Positions 22,110 through 33,868 of a DNA stretch of 64,000 nucleotides are shown in pieces. The stretch's first letter is position 1, and each line of letters begins with the position of its first letter. The DNA lies in contig JALMQS010000137.1 of NCBI GenBank assembly GCA_024734495.1, positions 558,001 through 622,000 on the forward strand, written 5' to 3'. This DNA is from Forficula auricularia (taxonomy: Eukaryota; Arthropoda; Insecta; Dermaptera; Forficulidae). Under the pieces are notes generated by a model. That model ran no database searches and was not told where the DNA came from. It saw only the letters and a list, made by a program, of their open reading frames with translations. A program made the translations under genes and the position numbers.

Positions 22110-22555
22110 TATATATTATATAACCAGCTTTTGTCTAAGCACACGATACATCCTACAATGAATAGAACAATCCCTCTTACTTACAAAAATAATAAATTGC
22201 AAATCCTTAAGTCTTTGATACTCTTTTAGCATACACGTTTTGGCTTGTCTAGAAATTTTTCCTCAAGCATGACAGAGCTAATAAATAATTAGTAAAATAA
22301 TCTATTAAATACCGATAGTATAATTAGCTTGCTTTTTTGTTAAAATTAAATTAATACTACACTTTTTTAGTAGAATGAAATGATTCAATATTTTACTGTA
22401 TTTTAAAGAATTTAAATTAATAAATAATCATTAAACTATTCGTAAATTGATATTCTATTTTACTAATTATATAATTATAGACAATTACTTTAAGTACTAG
22501 CTTAATTTACTAGAATAATGTAATTAAACTGAAGACATGGCTATTTTTCTATGAT
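22110..22555. other. AT-rich stretch, nothing recognised
   Basis: No repeats, hairpins or open frames of interest. Confidence 0.5.
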
Positions 22556-22800
22556 GTTCAACCTTGGGCATTAACAATAAATGCCAACCAGCATAGCGTT
22601 GTGATTGGATTGGCCCACGCTGGCTTGCGAGGAGGCGATTTCTCCTCTCGATGAAGAAGAAGAGTCTTCTGCAGCATCCAGGAGAAGGGCTTGGCAGGTT
22701 TCTGGGTCAGCATCCGACTCACGATGCCTCTGACGTCACAGATCCAAGCAAAATAAAAAAAAATACTCTTTCGAAAAATGACGCGATTATTTTGGCTCAT
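22556..22800. promoter_or_regulatory. GC-rich block with CRE palindrome
   Basis: The block contains a perfect cAMP-response element TGACGTCA at 22731-22738. Inverted CCAAT-type words (gtgattggattggccc) lie at 22600-22615, with an E-box-like cluster. The 80-codon minus-strand open frame (22558-22800) runs through it, but the translation is unrecognised and may be compositional. There are no repeat partners. A promoter or enhancer is more likely than a coding exon, but the direction of transcription is unknown. Confidence 0.35.
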
Positions 22801-24362
22801 CTACTATTCATAAGCATTTAAGTTTTTTCTTTTTATTTAGGATGAATAATAAAAGCATATTATTTGGAAAGTGCTTCTGCATTTGAAGGATGAATGTTAT
22901 GATGATAAAAATACTAGCAATTCATGATTCAAAATTTATCTGCTTAAAATTATATTACTATTCATAATATTTCAAGGAGTTTTTTAAATCTTTAAAACCT
23001 AGATATATATATTTTTTTAATATAATGATTTCTTAAATATTTCAAAGGGTTAAATAAAGATCTAAATATATTATGTGTGTATTTCGCTTTCACTTTTTAT
23101 ATATAATTCAAATGTATTTTTTTGAAAAATTTCTGTTTCGAAAAAATTCTTAATAGAATTATTTTATTAGAAATTCATTTTTCAATAGTTATTTTATTAT
23201 TATTATGATTTTATTCTAGTATTTCGTTATTCATGAAAAAAATGTAATGTAAGAAACGTCGAAATTCTTTTCTATTCTGTGGCGACATCCTAGATTTCAC
23301 TGCTTTTTGGAACTTGACTTGTTTTTTCACTGAAATCAATATTTTGGGTGGGATTATACTCACATTATATCGGATAAAGGATCATTTTTTACTTTTTCCT
23401 TTTATTATTAATAATAGATGTTTTAAAGAACTTTTTTTTTAGGTAATCAAAACCTTTCGAATTTTTATTGGTTCATATAAATGAGTTTCTTATGTTACTG
23501 TTTATTCCAAATATTCATATTTTATATAACCATTTCCAATATTCTCGTTAAAATTAAGTCCAACTTAATGTCTAAATGAACCCATATAAACCCTTTTAAA
23601 CTAACTTTATAAAAGAAACCTTACACGATATTAATTAAATATGTTAAGAAAGAAAATCGACAAAATACATATACATATTTTTCAATCAATATTTTTCACA
23701 CAACATCCAGTTGCTATTTTTGTATCTTGTTTTTTATAATAATTATAATATACATAAAACCAAAATCTTCCAACGAGCTGTTTAGGCCAAAAGGTCCTAT
23801 CTCGATCCGGATTCTTTCTTTCCTTCTGGCATAAATTCTCGTATTGTTAATTTAATTAAATTACGATTTATTTATTACAATTTTAAGCTTTTTATCGTGA
23901 ACAAAATGGCATCTTAATTTTTAAAATCTGTTAACAAATGACCGAGTTATGATAAAAAATTGTCGGCATACTACTTAACAATGACTAACCATGCAATCGA
24001 AATAGAATACACGCATAACTCGGTTGTTTATTAACCGATTTTCAAAAATATGGTGTCATTTTCTTTGTAATAAAAAGCTAAAAACTTATCAAATAAAACA
24101 TAATTTAATCAAATTAACCATTACTCACATATAAAGGTTTGAAAAATTTGCCATGACTGTCATTTTGAAATTTCTATGCACATAAATATGTATAATCTAT
24201 TTTTTTTTTTAGAGAGAGAAACGTCATATACTCGTATATGTATTGAGGAATTATACATTTTTATTTCCTTCCGTCTACCATTAAGTTTTTTTTTAATAAA
24301 AATTTTGATTAACAATATAGGTAGAATTAGTATACCTATATTTTATCTGCTGTCATTTTTTT
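22801..24362. other. AT-rich stretch, no gene seen
   Basis: Long A/T runs. A ggccaaaaggtcctatctcg word at 23787 may be a scrap of a hAT end. The 73-codon plus open frame at 24176-24397 runs into a hAT terminus and is not a gene. Confidence 0.45.
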
Positions 24363-24405
24363 CTTCAAATTGTGGCCCCTGTAAGCCAAAAGGTTAGACA
24401 CCCCT
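24363..24405 (-). mobile_element. hAT-type terminus
   Basis: Inverted, it reads caggggtgtctaaccttttg then gcttacaggggccacaattt, the usual form of a hAT end with a GGCCACA motif. A related fragment is at 8331-8371. The partner end was not found. Confidence 0.5.
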
Positions 24406-24429
24406 GATTTAAAGCATTTTTTGCTTCTT

Positions 24430-24620
24430 ATTTTTAAAATATCACACAACTGGTAAAACTATTTTGATAAATAAGTTGAGCGAATTTACCTCGTTTTGGT
24501 CTATAATAATAGCGCCTGTATAGTGAACATTTATATTTTATAAGATATTCAAAATGTCTGTTAATGGTTGGATAGTGTAGATTTTTAACCAGAAATATGT
24601 GGTCATAACACAGAATTGTA
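24430..24620 (+). repeat. Partial copy of the 1100/44375 dispersed repeat
   Basis: aaaactattttgataaa, gttgagcgaat and aaaatgtctgttaatgg line up with 1180-1300. It is truncated on both sides. Confidence 0.4.
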
Positions 24621-24867
24621 TTTGATTTTGTAAATTTGTGATGGAATTTATTACAATTGGATGATTTTTTGTTATTTTATTTATTATTTTTAATTAATGA
24701 GGAAAAGTTAAGTGAAAATAATTTGACGCACAGGCTAGTTTTTTTCAAAACAATCTCAAATCAATAAATTGGTCATTTCTTGAATACGTTTTTATTTAAT
24801 CTGGAATTATTTTCCTTTCTGATATCTAATCAAGTAACGGGATTCTTTTCCATTTGCTCGTTTTTTG

Positions 24868-24997
24868 TATTGAAATGCATTTATTTCATTTCGAGTCGAG
24901 CAGCCAGCGGCCCAAGTGCTTAATATTTGTGTTTTCTGAGTGTCGCGTTTTGTGAATTTTTGTTGACTACTGCACTGTTCAAACCTACAGAGACAAG
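24868..24997 (+). promoter_or_regulatory. Candidate 5' untranslated exon and promoter
   Basis: A GC-richer segment (gagtcgagcagccagcggcc, ctgagtgtcgcgttttgtga) ends in acagagacaag followed by a splice donor gtaaac at 24998. There is no ATG-led frame of note, so it would be non-coding. It lies upstream of the IRSp53 exon on the same strand, 31.7 kb away, and could be a leader exon of that gene or of another. The evidence is composition plus one donor-like site, so this is tentative. Confidence 0.3.
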
Positions 24998-25070
24998 GTA
25001 AACATTTAAATAAAATTTTTTAAATCTTTCGAATAATTTAGTGATTCCTTAAATAAAAATTCACATCATA

Positions 25071-25335
25071 TCCCGTATAGAAACAAACAGATTTTCGAAA
25101 TATGTTTTTTCTATATTTTTTGAAAATAAAAATAAATATATTAAAAATATAAAATTTTTGTGTTAAATTTATATAAAGATTTATACTGAAGCGACATAAA
25201 AAATAATTTTATTTTAAGAATATAAAGAAAACATAAACTTTATATAAATTGAACACAAAAATTTTATATTTTTAATATATTTTCAAAAAATATATAAGCA
25301 ACATATTTCGAAAATCTATTTATTTTAATACGGGA
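25071..25335. mobile_element. Foldback MITE, 265 bases
   Basis: Left arm tcccgtatagaaacaaac, agattttcgaaatatg...; right arm catatttcgaaaatct...aatacggga. Arms are about 120 bases around a spacer carrying a tgaagcgacataaaa word. No coding content. The insertion is 73 bases past the splice-donor-like site at 24998. Confidence 0.75.
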
Positions 25336-25483
25336 TCTATTTATTTATACCACAGAAGTTTTCAATAATTTTTGTTATAGTGCTATTTTAGGATAACTAT
25401 GTCGCTTTATTGATCAAAACAGTATTGGTCTTCTTATAATCACAATAGGAAAATAAATAAAATAATACATTAATTTTAGACGC

Positions 25484-25585
25484 CTGATGAAGCCGAAATA
25501 AAATTGGCGAAACGTGGCTTAAATCAATGAGAATTTTTTGATTTGCTACTTTCTCGTTCAAATTGACAACATACTTGATTAATAA
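25484..25585 (+). repeat. PLE-like fragment with CTGATGA hairpin GAAAC
   Basis: CTGATGA, A, GCC, an 11-base loop, GGC, GAAAC at 25487-25520 is the same layout as the hammerhead-like motifs elsewhere. The following GUGGCUU offers no GUH after a short loop, so helix III is missing. Downstream it runs as gaattttttgatttgctact, ttctcgttcaaattgac. Confidence 0.35.
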
Positions 25586-26459
25586 TAAATTAATATTTAA
25601 TAAAAAAATAAAATAAAGATGAAATTATATTTTAAACTTGAAATGGTTTTTGTGTTAATATGTTTTGATGAAGTAATCGTTTGTTTTTCGCCCTTCAAGT
25701 AATTTTTATTTAGAAGAACACATAGTCACACAACTAATATAATACCCCAAGTCGGTTTACAAAATTATACTCTTTGGTGAAAAGTTTTTTCCGGACTCTT
25801 TTGGCCCTCAAAGTACTCCATTGACGTAGTTACGCTACTGTTTAGAAAGATGATATATACCTGCATCATAAAATAAAACAAGCAGTTATAAATTTCGATG
25901 TCACACATTGTAATTACAAACTTTATATTAACTAATAAATTCAAATATTCGAATATTTATATTGAAAAAAAGAATTACTTTTATTTAACAATGTAAATCT
26001 TTGTAACAATACCAGTTTGTCCTATTTTATTCGAACAAATTTAATGTCCTTCCAAATCTTCTGGCTTTAAATTTTAGAATTATTTGAAATATACTAAAAA
26101 ATGGGTTTCTTTGCCTAGACAGGTTATTTTTATTGAAGTAATAAATGTTAAACGAGGTCATCGTTATAAATTAACCGAACTAAATAAATCTTACTGACTG
26201 GGAAATTAATCTTGCACGCAATTGATAAAATAGAAATTCAAATCCCCTTGGCTCCAGTTCGTCATTTTTATAGCCTCCCTTTACTAAAAAAGACTCCTTA
26301 AAGTCGACTCTCTTTTATCACTATAATCCATTGAAATCAAGAAAAATCGTCTCTATGATAACAAATAAAAGCTTTCTGATATGAATACACTTTATCATGA
26401 AAATATGATCCAAGTCATGTATTTATATGTAAAAAAATATATAATACCTATATATAAAT
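25586..26459. other. AT-rich stretch, no gene seen
   Basis: No repeat partners or open frames of interest. Confidence 0.45.
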
Positions 26460-26760
26460 GAAAAATTGGTGGCTTCTAAGTTGACTTTACTGCAGACATG
26501 TTGCCTAATGTTCAGGCTGGTTGATAGAAGAAGTCTATCCTCTTTCAGATTTATTTACTCGGTACATCCTCAAAGAAAGCCTGCCATCAGGCAGGCCTCA
26601 GTGTTGAATTCCCTTTATTTTGCGTATTCGTTTTTAAAAATGCCTGAAGCATGGAGAAAACTTTGTCTATCATGTGGATTCCAACATCCCAGATAACTCA
26701 AGAACAAGAACAAAATGTCATTCAAATCGAAACAAATGACTAATTATATTTTAGGGTTTC
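26460..26760 (+). repeat. Unassigned GC-richer segment upstream of a PLE motif
   Basis: A 76-codon plus open frame (26466-26696) crosses gcctgccatcaggcaggcct, a strong short hairpin. The translation contains FLKMPEAWRKLCLSCGFQHP, which I do not recognise. It directly precedes the PLE-like segment at 26761, so it may be body sequence of the same element. Confidence 0.3.
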
Positions 26761-26885
26761 TAGCTTCAGAACATCCATTTCGAAAATGGAGAACTGATGA
26801 AGAGGGCAAAGCCCTCGAAACTATAATCTCGTTATAAATAAAATTTATAATTCCAGCAGAAGACACACTCTTATTGTCTCCTTCA
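26761..26885 (+). mobile_element. PLE-like terminal repeat, subfamily with ccagcagaagacacac
   Basis: Hammerhead-like motif, then ctcgttataaataaa, ttccagcagaagacacact and cttattgtctccttcaa. The same order occurs at 46230-46340. An inverted version lies in the foldback 36746-36920. This is one arm only. Confidence 0.65.
26794..26828 (+). ncRNA. Hammerhead-ribozyme-like motif
   Basis: CUGAUGA (26794-26800), A, GAGGGC, AAA, GCCCUC, GAAA (26817-26820), C, UAUA, AUC. Helix II is six perfect base pairs. The core CUGANGA and GAAA are intact, but the expected G of GUC is A, so helix III has a C-A mismatch. There is again one extra nucleotide before helix II. Helix I pairing is weak here. Confidence 0.4.
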
Positions 26886-27059
26886 AAAATGGAAAGCTAT
26901 CAAAGAGTTTTTACCAATACATTTCTCAAGTATCCTGTGCATCCCACTTTGGCAGATTAACTCCTTCAATCCACGATAACAGATTAAAGCTTTGTGAATT
27001 CGAATTATATATGTCATTTAATGAATTTTGGCTTGAGATTAGAGAGAAATCTTAGACAA
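26886..27059. other. No feature recognised
   Basis: Moderately AT-rich, without repeats or open frames. Confidence 0.4.
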
Positions 27060-27672
27060 TTTTTGAAATGCCCCTTTTATATTACTATATATTTTTCAAA
27101 TCGACCATCTTCCACAGTGAATCAGCCTGTCCTATTTAAGAAAATCTTAAATTTCTCCTAATTCTATTGCTATGAGCAGCTATGATTTGTCATTAGTAGT
27201 CTTAATTATTTTTGATTTTATATATTAAGATTTCTTAGAAATGAATTAGTCCAAAGATTCTCGAAACATCTTTATTTATTCATTTTTTGTATTATCTTTA
27301 ATTTAATAGCTTCTGAGCGATAACAATTTTTATTCGACTATAACTGGTCTGGACTTGTCTTTGACGTGCTTGAACTGGAAGATATCTCTACCAGGCAGGG
27401 ACTTTAAACCTTCTAACCAGACCCTTTTGGAAAAAAATCATTTTTATTAATTTCCCCTTGAAACTATGCAACAATTTTATTTCATTTCGAGATCCAATAT
27501 ACTTTTCAAAACAAAAAATATTTTTTATAGAAATATTTGAAATAACGGATAATAATTTGAAAATTTAAAGATCTTCCTGAAATTTTGACGTCGATATTTA
27601 TGAAAATTGTCTAAATGTTTGAAATTTTAGGGATGCGCTCCATCCACAGCATCCATGGACCGCACGCCACTG
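27060..27672 (-). mobile_element. Repeat family CAGTGGCGTGCGG, copy D, longest
   Basis: From accatcttccacagtgaatc through cctaattctattgctatgag, aaagattctcgaaacatc, ccaggcagggactttaaacc and caacaattttatttcatttc to ggatgcgctccatccacagc, atccatggaccgcacgccac and tg. Both ends are present, so this best defines the family. CACTG/CAGTG at the ends is the only terminal symmetry. Confidence 0.7.
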
Positions 27673-28985
27673 CTATATATAATATATATAATCTAAGGTA
27701 GTAAAATATTTCTCAGACCCATTGGGGTCGCGAATGAAAAATGTTTAAAATCCACTGATATAAGCATATTGTTTTAATAAATTTATTCAATTTCAATTAA
27801 ATTCTAAAGCTTTCCCTTTTGGTAAAAATCTCATTAATAAAACATTTTCAATCTTTTTCTTACATTTCACCATATTCATATTGAATTCTGATTTTCATTT
27901 TTTTTTTATTCAATTTCACAATCAGCAACATCCTATCATATAGATTTATTCTCAAATTTAACTTCCACCTAGATTAATAATATATAATCATTTCAAGAAT
28001 TTGCTTCTAAATATTCGCCTAAGCTGCGAAACGAAATGCAATCGTTTGCCTTAGAAAACTCGGAAATATTTGATTTCGTGACTAGCACCAAAATAACTTT
28101 CTTCTTAACTGCCGGATTAATTTCATGAATATAATTATTTTCATATTTTTAAATATAATTTAAAAGCCCTATAAATGGTGAAAAGTTATTATTTATATTA
28201 CTCATTTGTCATTCTTTGAAAGTCCCTTTGTCATTTCATTCTAAACTTAATAAACTTTTAATATTGTTAAGCAAGTGTGAGTGGATCTGCTTTCTCTCGT
28301 ACTTGCACTTGAGCTCTCAAAAATATCTATCTTTTAAAGAGCTAAGTCACAAACCCACAATCTCATATTTTTAATTAATTTTTCTTCAACTTATCTTTTA
28401 TTTTAAAGAATTTAATTAAGGAGATTAGTTTCAAAAGAAAATAAACAGAGATATATATTTTCGGTTATTTCATATTAAAAAATCTTCTCTTAAAAAAGAA
28501 AAAAAAAATGAAAATCAAATGAATTCTAAAAAAGTTTCAATTTTTATATGAAACAAAATCTCGAATTTTTAATATCACAAGTTTGTGAAACAGAAGGCTT
28601 TAATCACCGATTAATGGGCAAATATTTATTGCAATTGAGTCATAAATATTGTTCATTTTTGCCAAATGGGTGAAAATATTTTACGGGCGAGCTTTGAATG
28701 CGAGACTGTTGTAGTTTAGAAACATTTTTTAGATCTCGGTTCATAAAAAAAGTTTTACAAGAATATCGATATCAAAAAGTTGTTTAGATTCTAGCATTTT
28801 TTGAAGTGAAACTTCTTTATCGACGTATCTGTTTGAATTTTTTTGTTACAATAAAGGGGAAATGACCTAATAGAGGTGAAATAAGAGATAAATAATAATT
28901 TAAATTTCTAATTTTAAGACATTTTATTTGTCATGAAATATTAGTGGGTTTTAAAATTAAAGTTCCACTTACCCCGTGAACTTGT
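27673..28985. other. AT-rich stretch; hAT-like scrap at its start
   Basis: At 27710-27760 cagacccattggggtcgcga followed by aaaatccactg resembles a decayed hAT end. The remainder is AT-rich without open frames over 60 codons. Confidence 0.4.
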
Positions 28986-29404
28986 CAGTGGTTCTTAACC
29001 TTTTAAGCTGCGACCCAAATTTGAGAAATATGTTCATGTCGCGACCCCGCCCTCTCCCACCACTTTTTTAAAGACGATACTTGAGAAATTTTCCTAAATT
29101 TTTAATGATGACATTTTTTTAACTCACATATATAATATTTTTTTTTTTTTATCCATTGGCATCGGACATATATAATATTATTTTGTAACAATTAAGATAA
29201 CCAAAGATACTTTTCGATCTAAGAAATATTTAATGAAAAACAGCGTGTTTTTCATATTTTCATTTTCTAAAGCATTGAATAAATCAAAATATATTTTTCA
29301 ATTCATAATAATAAGTAAAATATTTGATTAACGACTCTGCGTGACCCAAAGAATTTGCTTTGAGACCCAATTTTGGGTCGCGACCCATAGGTTAAGAACC
29401 ACTG
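28986..29404. mobile_element. hAT MITE, 419 bases
   Basis: Left end cagtggttcttaacctttta then agctgcgaccc; right end gggtcgcgacccatagg then ttaagaaccactg. These are inverted repeats of about 30 bases. Flanking octamers gaacttgt and gcttatgt match at only 4 of 8 positions, so the target duplication has decayed. No transposase. The window's first 65 bases hold an end of the same family. Confidence 0.8.
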
Positions 29405-29539
29405 GCTTATGTGGATGAGGCTCATACATTTTTTTTAATACTATAAATATAAAATATGTTTATTTAATATATAAGCCAGAAATTTTTTCTACGCTTTGTT
29501 TCGGCGGATATTATAAAAATTAAGTGACTCGCCAATTTT

Positions 29540-29740
29540 ACTAGGAATGTCCGCGAAGCTTCTGTATCTGTCTGTCTGGTTAAAGATACCCATGATAATT
29601 CAAAAACGGAAAGTCATAGAAATGTGTGTTTTAGTACTGTTTAGCTTATAGGCTTTTACGCTTGAGAACTTCTAGCTCAATAATGCAAAATAATCGAATC
29701 GTAATATGGGGAGCTTATTGAATGGCTGCAGCTAATGAGC
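29540..29740 (+). repeat. Fragment with TCTG microsatellite
   Basis: ctgtatctgtctgtctggtt then aattcaaaaacggaaagtc and agctgaaatttggcacacat recalls the 1100 and 44375 repeats. Divergence is high. Confidence 0.35.
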
Positions 29741-29944
29741 TGAAATTTGGCACACATATTTGTATTAATCCTAGCTCTCTGCGAAGTTTCCCTAAAAAAA
29801 AATTGTAAAATGCTTGGACAGGATATCGAGTTTTTAAAAACTTGCACTTTATTCTCAATATGATTTTTTATTTTATTTTTATTCTTAAAATATTCTGAAA
29901 TATTTATATTTTTTTGTATCTCTTTTATAATGTGTTATGTTCAC

Positions 29945-30165
29945 TGTTGATACCCAAGGGTGCCCCCCTCCCCCCAAGCTCATTACTCCCCCCCAGTTTC
30001 AAGAAAAGTACCATTCACTTTTAAATAATTAGATGAGCTTTTTATTACCAATTTTTAAGTTAAAACATTTTATTCTAAAATGCAATAATTTTCGACCCCC
30101 CCCCCATAAATTTCAATGACGCACTCTGTGTCTTACTCCCCCCCCTTGTTGGCACCTCTATCATT
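29945..30165. repeat. C-tract-rich segment with symmetrical ends
   Basis: Three C-runs (cccccctcccccc, ccccccccc, cccccccc) lie between ccaagggtgcc and ttggcacctc, which are loosely inverted. It may be a small MITE with decayed interior. Confidence 0.35.
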
Positions 30166-30204
30166 CCAATGTTTTCAATATTTTTTATTTAATAATCGAT
30201 TTTA

Positions 30205-30265
30205 TAACATACATATGCTTTCTAATCAAACTAGTGCGGGTTCAAGCCTGAATCGCTTTAATCCG
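30205..30265 (+). repeat. tRNA-derived SINE fragment
   Basis: gctttctaatcaaactagtg then cgggttcaagcctgaatcg. The ggttcaagcc is a pol III B box (GGTTCRANNCC). The same segment occurs inverted at 56350-56400, joined to a SINE body. The A box is absent here. Confidence 0.5.
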
Positions 30266-31584
30266 ACTTTAATCTGATCACAACATAATTAAGAAAAAAT
30301 AAATATGGCTGTCTAAAGTGGGCTATGTTCCCGAGGACAAAAAAACATAATCTACAAGTTTTGCCAACTTATAGCTACTCTTTAATATAACTACTATATC
30401 TCATAGATTTTAAACACAATTAGTAAAAAAATTAGCTAAATCAAAAAAATATAATAATTATTTATAAGCTTATTGCTTGATAAAATATGACCTTTAAAAA
30501 CTTGCATTTTTTCTTTTATACTACGGGGTCTATTTTAACTTGTTATAAATCGATCTAGCCACCCTCATACTAATTACATTTTTAAGGAATAACCTCATTC
30601 CATTCCATTTTTGATCTTTTGACTATTAATGGTAACCTCTACTGAAAACATGGAAGAATCGACTTTCTGTTTATATAATGTCAAAATAAAGTTTGTAGAT
30701 ATTCTAGGAGTATAAAATTTCGACCCGATAAAACTCGGCTTCTCACTAACACTACTAACACTTATACTTACTTATGGGCTGTTTCCGGTTGCAAAAAAAA
30801 AAAAATATTTATTTTAGGTCTTCAAAAATTAATTTCACTGCGAAGCAAACAATACGAATGCGAAAAGCACAATGCTGTTGCTCTCATTCACCCAGAAAAT
30901 AACTATTATTAATGTTACTTGAATTGGAGATAATTTTAAGAGATCAATATCCCAAAGTTATTGGAAAATATCTATATTTTCTTATTTATTCTAATTTTTT
31001 TTATTAAACATTTTCTTTATTTTTCAGCTGAGATGGTTTTGATTGAATAAAAGCAAGCTGGCCATACAATATTGTTTTTTTATTAAAATAAAATTTCTTA
31101 ATATTTACAGATAGATATTTGTAAAAAAAAACAATTTTTTAATAAAAAACTTTAAATTGTAAATATGTATTTATTATTCTACACAAATATTATAAACATT
31201 TCTTGATATTATATTATTAAAATAAACAGAGTATTGGCAACTGCTAATATTATCCAATTAAGCCCTTCTCTTTTGCGAATATTTTTAAAGCAAACATCCC
31301 TTTTTTACAGTCTTTAATAGAATTCTTTGATTAACTAAACAACCCAAATTAAACGCTCGTTATTGAAAAGAAAACAAATGCAAAACGCTAGGGGAACTTT
31401 ATTTAATTAATTGATGTAAGGAATACGTATATTTTTTTAATTTGTTAAATATTTACTTTTTGTAAGAGATAGTAATTGCTTATTAACCTCTTTAAAGAAG
31501 GAATCTTATTATCATAAAACTAACAATTAACCAAAAATATTTTTAGTTTATAAATATTTATAAAATATATTTAACTTTGAGTGT
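30266..31584. other. AT-rich stretch, no gene seen
   Basis: Holds one inverted scrap of the gattttaagtcgattc repeat (30606-30668). Otherwise no repeats or open frames. Confidence 0.45.
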
Positions 31585-32212
31585 TTAACCCTAGAACACA
31601 CCTGTTTTTCACAAAACACAAAGTCACTTTATAGGCCCGTCAGGCCCATTATATGTGTAATTGGTTTATAACACATTTTTGAATACTTATACTCATTTTT
31701 TTTATTAATTTATATCAATATTTATAAAAATAAATAATAGATCAATACTTTTTTACTGTTTTTACTGTTTTAACACACACAAAAACCCATGGTCCGAGAG
31801 GCCCTTCTAAGACTCTGTGCTTGTAAAATAATTAGGTGAGTAATTTTTTTGGAAAAATTTGCTCAATATTGAAATATTATTTATATGAAAGATTGGAATA
31901 TTATATCAATTTTGAAAATTTATATCAATATTTATAAAAATAAATAATAAATCAATACTTTTTTACTGTTTTTACTGTTTTAACACACACAAAAACCCAG
32001 GGTATGAGAGGCCCTTCTTATGACTCTGTGCTTGTAAAATAATTAGGTATGTAATTTTTTTTTTTTGGAAAAACCCTTTAAAAATACTTTTATTATGGAT
32101 TAATAAAGGAATATTAAAAACTTGGAATTTATGGGACCCCTTTCCTAAAAGTTATTGAAAATAAAAGATGTGACCGGGACGGACAGGCCCGGGTTATGCG
32201 TTCTAGTATTAA
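31585..32212. mobile_element. piggyBac-like MITE between TTAA sites
   Basis: TTAA at 31585-31588 and 32209-32212 bound a 620-base element. Left end ccctagaacacacc; the right end inverted reads atactagaacgcataacc. TTAA plus CCCTAGAA is the piggyBac signature. Inside, a segment of about 145 bases (tatatcaatatttataaaaa ... aacacacacaaaaaccca ... gaggcccttct) occurs twice, at 31711 and 31921, period 210. Subterminal ggcccgtcaggccca and gacaggcccgggtt blocks are also partly inverted. No transposase is present. Confidence 0.8.
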
Positions 32213-33868
32213 AATGAAAGTTAAAAATTAAATCAAAGAAAATTTATTTATTAAACATATTTTTCTTAAAATTCGTAGATTAAAAAAAAGTCTAGATCAG
32301 GAGGGTTGTGAAGTTAGGTATCTTAGTTCTTATTTACAAATTTAAATTTATGCTAGAATATAAATAAATTATAAGCAATCTCTTTACACTGGCTTTTTGA
32401 TACATGAGACAGCAGAATTTTTCAATAAAGTGGATTGCACTTTGACTAAAATTTAAGATTTTTACTATTTGGTCGAATTTATTTTATATATTTTATTTAT
32501 CATGGTGAATTGCTCAAAACACATTAATTAACGCATATTTTTTATTAATTACTAGTCTCAGGAAATATTGTAATCGCAGGCTCCAAACACAACCTCGACC
32601 TTAAAAGGAGCTTCTCTTTACTAGTATCATATTCAGGCAATTATAAGGAGAGCGAGAAATGATTCAAATTCAAGACTCCTAATTCAAAATAACTCAAATA
32701 GCCAATTCTGACCAGAAATTGCTAAGCCCCTTACGAGTATAAAGTTAGAAAATTAATTAGCTTTGCTTATTTGAGGAGCCATTATCATGTTTCATAGTAA
32801 GAGACTTAATTCCTCTTTATTGTGGAGATGTTACCTCTAATGACTTCGAAAACACCTAACAACTTCTTGAATTAATAGAAAAGTCACTTAATTTATTATC
32901 TTAATAGATAAATATGTGGGTAATTAATAATAATAATAGTATAATACTAATAATAGTAATTTTATATGCAATGGATCGCGGACTACATAGATTGTATCTT
33001 TTTGGTGCAACTTCTTTTCAATATCATTACAAAAAAAAGTTCTCTTTTTGGCCAAATTTTTCGGAGTGTACATTGTTTCATAAATTTTTACATAATTTAC
33101 AAATAGATGGAAATATGATGTTTTTTTTTGTTTAACTGATACCTACTACCAAATAATTATTTATTATATTATAATTTTTTTTTTTTTTTTTTTTATTTAT
33201 TTATCTATTTATCTTAACCAATTATTTCATAATTGACAAAAGATTTGTTATTCACATACTTAAAGTTATAATTAAAAAAAATATTCCTATTTTGAATTAC
33301 AAAACCCCTCACTACCACCCTAGAATTATATGTAAACATTTCTGTCAATATTAACAGTATGACAATGTGAATTTTACGATCGCAAATAAAATATTAAAGT
33401 ATTTTATTTTAAAATAAATTAATTTTGATAAAAACCGAGAAGAATCATAAAATTTAATTTGCTTCCAAAATACTGAGTGAAGACAAAAAAGAAACAGAGA
33501 CAGAATATGAGATGAAAAGTGAATTAGTAAATGAGAATACAGCTAAATGTCAATTCATTGAATTAATGGAAATATATAAATTTAGCTTCTTAGTATATAA
33601 TGTTCATTTCGAAATCCAGCAGAGTTTGAAGGAAAAATATTTGCAAGACTACCGAGTAACTTAATATAATTGGATTTCATTGCTCATGTAAACATCTGCA
33701 ACTTTATTTAAGTTTAGAGAGTAAATATGTTCCCCTACGCTTTCCTTCGCTTCTCCTACTATCATATCTTCACCGTTATATTTATTTTATCAATTATAAT
33801 AAGTTAATCACTAACTATTATGAAAGTCACAAAATTTTTGCAGCTATGGTGCAATGGAGTCATATCTT
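32213..33868. other. AT-rich stretch; T-run and unassigned sequence
   Basis: A T-run of about 20 bases lies at 33175-33195. The 73-codon plus open frame (32914-33135) is low-complexity. No repeats or splice-like structures were recognised. Confidence 0.45.

Noticed and set aside
25487..25520. Hammerhead ribozyme
   Set aside because: Core words are present but helix III and the cleavage triplet cannot be placed; kept only as a PLE-like fragment.
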